This document shows, in pieces, positions 4,719 to 8,282 of a stretch of 8,282 nucleotides of DNA. The position numbers and the translations under genes are program-made. The notes beneath the pieces were generated by a model. It worked only from the letters and a program-made list of their open reading frames with translations, made no database searches and was not told the origin of the DNA. Origin of the DNA: Deltaproteobacteria bacterium (lineage in GTDB: Bacteria; Myxococcota; XYA12-FULL-58-9; JAUUZB01); contig JAUUZB010000113.1 of assembly GCA_030590185.1 (NCBI GenBank), forward strand, positions 1 through 8,282, in the 5' to 3' direction. The stretch's first letter is position 1, and each line of letters starts with the position of its first letter.

Positions 4719-6529
4719 TGCAACGGCTCATCGCCGCGGTTGGCCCCTGGGCCCGCCCCATGTGGGCCCTTCGGCCCCGCCAACTGGCAACCCCGGGGAT
4801 CGTGGCCGTGGTGCTCGGGCTCTGTATGTTGTGGCCGGCGCCGCACCTGAGCCGGCTGCGCCCGCCGAATGAGCTGGTGCGGCTCTACACCACCCGGGCC
4901 CTGGTGGATGATCACACCCCGGCGATCGATGCCCAGGTTCGCCGCCACGGCCAACTCGCCGACGGCGCCCGTTTCGACGGCCGGCTGTACAGCGACAAGG
5001 CGCCCGGCCTCTCCCTGCTCGGCGTCCCGGTCTACGGCTTGGCGCGGCTATTCGTCGACGCCGGGTCGCTCACCAACGCAACCCTTCTGCGGCTGTTGCG
5101 CAGCCTGTTGATCATCATCCCCACGGCGCTGTGGTTGTGGGTGCTCGGCACCTGGTTGCGGCATCTCGGACTGAGCCGGCGCCTGGCGGTCGCGGTCCAA
5201 ATCGCCTACGCCCTCGCCACCCCCGCCTTTGCCTACGGCCTCAAGCTCGTCGGCCACCAGGCAGCGGCCTGGATGATCGGCATCGCCTTGGCTGCGGCCT
5301 GGTGGGGCCGCGGTGGCAAGGGGAGCTGGCGCTACCTCGCGGGGCTGTGCGCGGGGCTGGCCGCGATCACCGAGTACCCTACCCTGCCCGTGGCGATCCT
5401 GATCGGCGCCTACGCGCTCGTGGGCGCTCCCCGGCCGTGGCGCGGCCTGTTCTACTTCGCCGCCGGCGCCGCTCTGCCGCTCGCCGCGGGCGCGCTCTAC
5501 CACACGGTCGCCTTTGGGGGACCCTTGACCACCGGCTACGAGTTCATCATCAACCCGACCTTCCGTGAGGTACATCGCAGCGGCCTGGTCGGCGTCGGGC
5601 TCCCCAACCCGCGGGCGTTGTTGGAGCTAACCATCGGCACCCAACGGGGTCTGCTGACCCTCTCCCCGTGGCTCGTCTTGGCTCTAGTCGGCCTAGGGGA
5701 CCTGCGCTCCCCCCGCCGCTGGTTGGTGATGTTGCTCGCCGCCAACCTCGGCGGCCTGTTGTGGGTCGCCACCGGCTTTGGCTACTGGATCGGCGGCTGG
5801 TCCGTGGGCCCGCGCCCTCTGGTCAGCGCCCTGCCCGCCGCCACGGTGCTCGCCGCCCTGGGGTGGCAGCGGTTAATCGAGCGCTGGCGGTTTGTTGATC
5901 CGTTGATCCGTGGTTTCGTGCTCGCCGGCTGTGTGGCGTGTTGCGCCACGGCCCTGACCTTGCCCGGCTTCCCCGAGGAGCTGGCCGCGCCGGTGTACGA
6001 GTTGGCCCTGCCGCTGCTCGCCCGGCTGCAGTTCTCCTACAGCCTCGGGACCACCCTCGGGCTGAGCTCCACCGCCGGGATGGTGCCGGTGCTGATGGCG
6101 GTGGCCGGGTTGGCGATCTGGATGGCCGCGGGCTTGCCCGGGCGGAGGATGGGAGTCGAGGCGATCCGCTCGCACCTCTGGCGGCTCGGCATCGCCGGGT
6201 GGGTGGCCGTGATCTTCCTCGTTGGGGTCGGGCTCGCCGCGCCCCAGCCGAGCCCAGAGGCGATCTTCCGCGTGGCTTGGTTGACCCAAACGATGTGGGA
6301 ACCCCGGGACGTCGATCACCAACTCGATCCACGCCCGGCACGCTGGGAGGCCGCCCACCGGGCCCTACAGCGCAAACGACCAGAGGCGAAACACTTCCGG
6401 GCCCTCGGGGCGGTGGAGGCCTATCGGGGCGAGGCGCAGCGGGCGCTGCGCGACTATTCCTTGGCCGCCTTTGGTGAGCTGCCGGGGCGCGGGGTGCGGG
6501 GGGCAACGCCCACGCAGCCGGAACCTTGA
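4718..6529 (+). CDS. Polytopic membrane protein, GT-C glycosyltransferase-like
   Basis: This 603-residue integral membrane protein has roughly ten or more hydrophobic segments between about 25 and 510. It resembles bacterial GT-C proteins, which move sugars from lipid-linked donors outside the inner membrane. Motifs after the first membrane segment: NELVRL (51-56), Asp64-Asp65 in an outer-loop position typical of the catalytic acid, and YSDKAPGLSLLGVPVY (91-106). Further in are TEYPTLPV (218-225) and GGWSVGPRPLVSALP (369-383), both reminiscent of this group. A soluble, Arg/Glu-rich helical tail (about 511-603) includes one stretch like a tetratricopeptide unit. The start is the ATG overlapping the upstream TGA; the frame is open further upstream, but that part is shadow within the previous gene. 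It is probably co-transcribed with the secreted protein and perhaps the gene 56 bases downstream. Donor, acceptor and even catalytic activity are unproven; another polytopic function is possible. Confidence 0.85.
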   Translation: MQRLIAAVGPWARPMWALRPRQLATPGIVAVVLGLCMLWPAPHLSRLRPPNELVRLYTTRALVDDHTPAIDAQVRRHGQLADGARFDGRLYSDKAPGLSLLGVPVYGLARLFVDAGSLTNATLLRLLRSLLIIIPTALWLWVLGTWLRHLGLSRRLAVAVQIAYALATPAFAYGLKLVGHQAAAWMIGIALAAAWWGRGGKGSWRYLAGLCAGLAAITEYPTLPVAILIGAYALVGAPRPWRGLFYFAAGAALPLAAGALYHTVAFGGPLTTGYEFIINPTFREVHRSGLVGVGLPNPRALLELTIGTQRGLLTLSPWLVLALVGLGDLRSPRRWLVMLLAANLGGLLWVATGFGYWIGGWSVGPRPLVSALPAATVLAALGWQRLIERWRFVDPLIRGFVLAGCVACCATALTLPGFPEELAAPVYELALPLLARLQFSYSLGTTLGLSSTAGMVPVLMAVAGLAIWMAAGLPGRRMGVEAIRSHLWRLGIAGWVAVIFLVGVGLAAPQPSPEAIFRVAWLTQTMWEPRDVDHQLDPRPARWEAAHRALQRKRPEAKHFRALGAVEAYRGEAQRALRDYSLAAFGELPGRGVRGATPTQPEP

Positions 6530-6572
6530 AATCGCCGGGGCTTGCCTCCGCCGCCGGTTTGGCGCAGGGCAG

Positions 6573-6579
6573 AGAAGGG
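6573..6579 (+). promoter_or_regulatory. Ribosome binding site fixing the 6586 start
   Basis: AGAAGGG ends six bases before the ATG at 6586, a good Shine-Dalgarno match at ideal spacing. It favours this ATG over the in-frame TTG at 6526, which would overlap the previous stop and add 20 residues. Confidence 0.7.
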
Positions 6580-6585
6580 TTTGCC

Positions 6586-7059
6586 ATGATCAACATCGCG
6601 CTGCACAACGAAATCACCCTCATCGCCACCCAACACAACGCCCTGGCCGCGGTCTGGCTCGGACCGCCGAGCGTCGAGCTGCTCAAGCAGGTCAAGAAAG
6701 CCGGCATTACGCTCGCCGGCACCTACCCGCAGGGCACCCTGTTCTTGAACATCATGCTGCGGGGCAAGGCCCGTTTCAGCGCCGAGGCTCGGGCCGAGGC
6801 CGCGCAGCAAACCACCGAAAACGCCATCCGCGCCAAGGCCGGTGCCCACATCGTCGCGGCCGAGGGCCTGATCGCCGCCACGGCGCGTGCCTTTATCTCC
6901 ACGATACTGCTGCTCAGTCGGCCCACCCGGCCGACCAAGGTCTTCGGGACTATCCAGGAGGCGGCCCCCTGGCTGGTCGAGCTCGCCCCGCCGGGTGAGC
7001 CCGGGTGGACGACGGCGAAGTTGGTCGCCTTCTACGACGAGATCGTTGCCAAGGCTTGA
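6586..7059 (+). CDS. 157-residue cytoplasmic protein, possibly STAS-like
   Basis: I do not recognise this protein with certainty. It has no signal peptide or membrane segment and no cysteine. The pattern is mixed alpha/beta. A strand-like start (ITLIATQHNALAAVWLGPP) is followed by a helix rich in Lys, a strand (TLFLNIML, 51-58) and a long Ala-rich helix (about 64-84). A hydrophobic segment around 98-110 comes next, then KVFGTIQEAAPWL (118-130). Small STAS/SpoIIAA-like proteins often end with an F-x-x-x-x-E-A-x-x-W-L element of this kind, so a STAS-like partner-binding fold is plausible but weakly supported. The gene lies 56 bases after the GT-C-like gene and may be in its operon. It converges on the adenylate cyclase gene with only 33 bases between stops. 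A GC-rich coding bias and strong ribosome site support a real gene. Confidence 0.8.
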   Translation: MINIALHNEITLIATQHNALAAVWLGPPSVELLKQVKKAGITLAGTYPQGTLFLNIMLRGKARFSAEARAEAAQQTTENAIRAKAGAHIVAAEGLIAATARAFISTILLLSRPTRPTKVFGTIQEAAPWLVELAPPGEPGWTTAKLVAFYDEIVAKA

Positions 7060-7092
7060 CTGTTCGAGGCTGCGCCGACGCCTGCACCGCGA

Positions 7093-8282
7093 TCATCGCG
7101 AAGCAGCATCGGAGGACCGGCGAGCCGTGTAGAGGACCTGAGGCTCGGTGATGCCCTTGAGCTCAAAGGTGCCCACCTCCTCGACCTGCCAACTCGTATC
7201 GAGGTCGTCCCGCACGGCGCGGGAGAAAAGAATACCGACCTCGGTCTTGGCCGTGGCCGACTCGATCCGCGCCGCCACGTTCACCCCCCGACCAATCGCC
7301 GTGTAACTCTTGTAGGCCTCGGTGCCGAGGTTGCCCACCACCACCTCGTCGGTGTGAATGCCGATGCCGATGCGCAGGGGTTTGCCGTCGACGGGCTCGA
7401 GGTCGCGCACCTTCTCGAGCAGGGCGAGGCCACACTCGAGCGCCGCCTGGGAGGGGTCCGAGAGCGTTGCGGGTGCGCCGAAGAGGGCCATGAAGCCATC
7501 CCCGAGGTACTTGTCCAGGGTTCCCCGGTGAGCGAAGACCTCCTCGGCCACGACCTCGAAGTAGCCATGGAGAAAATCGAGCAGAGCCTCCGGAGCGAGC
7601 ACATCACTCAGGCTCGTGAAGCCGCGGATGTCGCAGAAGAGGATCGCGATGCGTCTTCGCTGACCGCTGAGATCGAGCCGGGCCTCCCCCGACTCGATCG
7701 CCTCGACCACGTTGGTGCTGATGAACTGACCGAGCCGCTGCTTTTGCAGGGTGGTGCGGATGCTCCGTTGGACCAGGCGATCCACCCGGTAGTTCAGATA
7801 GGCGAGCATGCCTCCGACGATGATCAGGGTGGCGATCCGGCCACCGAAGTCGACCGTGTTCACGGTGTCCGCCAGGTAGCTCTGGTTCACCGCCGCCACA
7901 AAACGGAGCGAGCCCGCCGTCGCCACCAGCACCGCCAGGCCGAGGTAGAAGATCACGCACTCCACGGTGGCCAAGAGGACCGTCCGGTAGTCGAGGCGAA
8001 TAGCCGTGAGCACGAGGACCCCGAGCAGAATGCCGAAGCCCACCCCGAACTGCAGCTGGGTCGGCAGAATCTGGCCTCCTGGATAGACCGTCCAGTTGAG
8101 CACGATGGCGGCGGCCAACAGGACGTCCTGGCTCGTTGAGACAAAAACAGCTCCCCGGAAGACGCCGACGCGCCGCAGCCCCCACCACCACCCGAGGGCG
8201 ACGCAGGTCCCCAGCCCGAAGATCAACACCGCCCGGACCTGCACCACATAGTCACTGGGTGGAGAGACGAGGGTGAAGATAA
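7093..8282 (-). CDS. Membrane-anchored class III adenylate cyclase (5' end outside window)
   Basis: The enzyme makes cyclic AMP from ATP on the cytoplasmic face. The frame is open to the right edge: codons upstream of the GTG at 8247 read IFTLVSPPSDY with no stop, so the true N-terminus is beyond the window. Counting from that GTG, several membrane segments occupy about 1-160 (the last near 139-151) and have no recognisable sensor motif. A short linker leads to the catalytic domain (about 198-378). Both metal Asp are present: Asp206 in FCDIRGFTSLSD and Asp250 in LDKYLGDG. Lys246 and Thr316 (YTAIG) are the residues that select adenine over guanine. Asn323 and Arg327 in NVAARIES stabilise the transition state. 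All key residues are in one chain, so it should work as a homodimer. It ends VLYTARR plus a short tail. No cAMP receptor is in view. Confidence 0.93.
   Translation of the reverse strand, partial: IFTLVSPPSDYVVQVRAVLIFGLGTCVALGWWWGLRRVGVFRGAVFVSTSQDVLLAAAIVLNWTVYPGGQILPTQLQFGVGFGILLGVLVLTAIRLDYRTVLLATVECVIFYLGLAVLVATAGSLRFVAAVNQSYLADTVNTVDFGGRIATLIIVGGMLAYLNYRVDRLVQRSIRTTLQKQRLGQFISTNVVEAIESGEARLDLSGQRRRIAILFCDIRGFTSLSDVLAPEALLDFLHGYFEVVAEEVFAHRGTLDKYLGDGFMALFGAPATLSDPSQAALECGLALLEKVRDLEPVDGKPLRIGIGIHTDEVVVGNLGTEAYKSYTAIGRGVNVAARIESATAKTEVGILFSRAVRDDLDTSWQVEEVGTFELKGITEPQVLYTARRSSDAASR

Noticed and set aside
5154..5172. GGCACCTGGTTGC inside the GT-C-like gene, resembling a sigma-54 promoter.
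   Set aside because: GG and GC are 9 rather than 10 bases apart, the TGG is absent, and it lies within coding sequence.
7088..7100. CGCGA-TCA-TCGCG hairpin whose loop is the cyclase stop codon, between convergent genes.
   Set aside because: Only 5 bp and no T-run on either strand, so it cannot be called a terminator; likely incidental.

Overview
The window is GC-rich and bacterial. The best guess is a myxobacterium or relative (Myxococcota, formerly Deltaproteobacteria). Three things point there: a Ser/Thr kinase with the N-terminal form common in myxobacterial Pkn-type kinases, a near-perfect sigma-54 promoter, and a membrane-anchored class III cyclase. This placement is inference; there is no rRNA or other taxonomic marker.

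Layout, left to right. A Ser/Thr kinase (1-870, minus) runs off the left edge and has a clear sigma-70-type promoter at 900-929. It is divergent from a site-2 metalloprotease of the RseP type (1176-2207, plus). A long gene-free stretch follows (2208-2733). It holds a textbook sigma-54 promoter at 2373-2389 with enhancer-like inverted repeats upstream and a string of RNA stem-loops downstream, but no convincing ORF. Facing it is a sugar nucleotidyltransferase with a left-handed beta-helix tail (2734-3843, minus, GTG start). Divergent from that is a plus-strand run: a secreted four-cysteine protein of unknown function (3966-4718), a polytopic GT-C-like membrane protein whose start overlaps the previous stop (4718-6529), and a 157-residue protein with a faint STAS-like look (6586-7059). 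Convergent with these is a membrane-bound adenylate cyclase (7093 to the right edge, minus).

The genes fall into two loose themes. One is envelope and signalling: kinase, intramembrane protease, cyclase. The other is sugar activation and transfer: nucleotidyltransferase, GT-C-like protein and its coupled secreted partner. No known multi-gene system (CRISPR, phage, secretion system, biosynthetic cluster, transposon) is visible.

The strongest candidate for something undescribed is the 2208-2733 gap. A sigma-54 promoter fires into DNA with no plausible protein gene, and the predicted transcript can fold into two mutually exclusive structures built on one CGTAGGG and two CCCTACG segments. This looks like a sigma-54-dependent small RNA, though transcription and structure are inferred from sequence alone.
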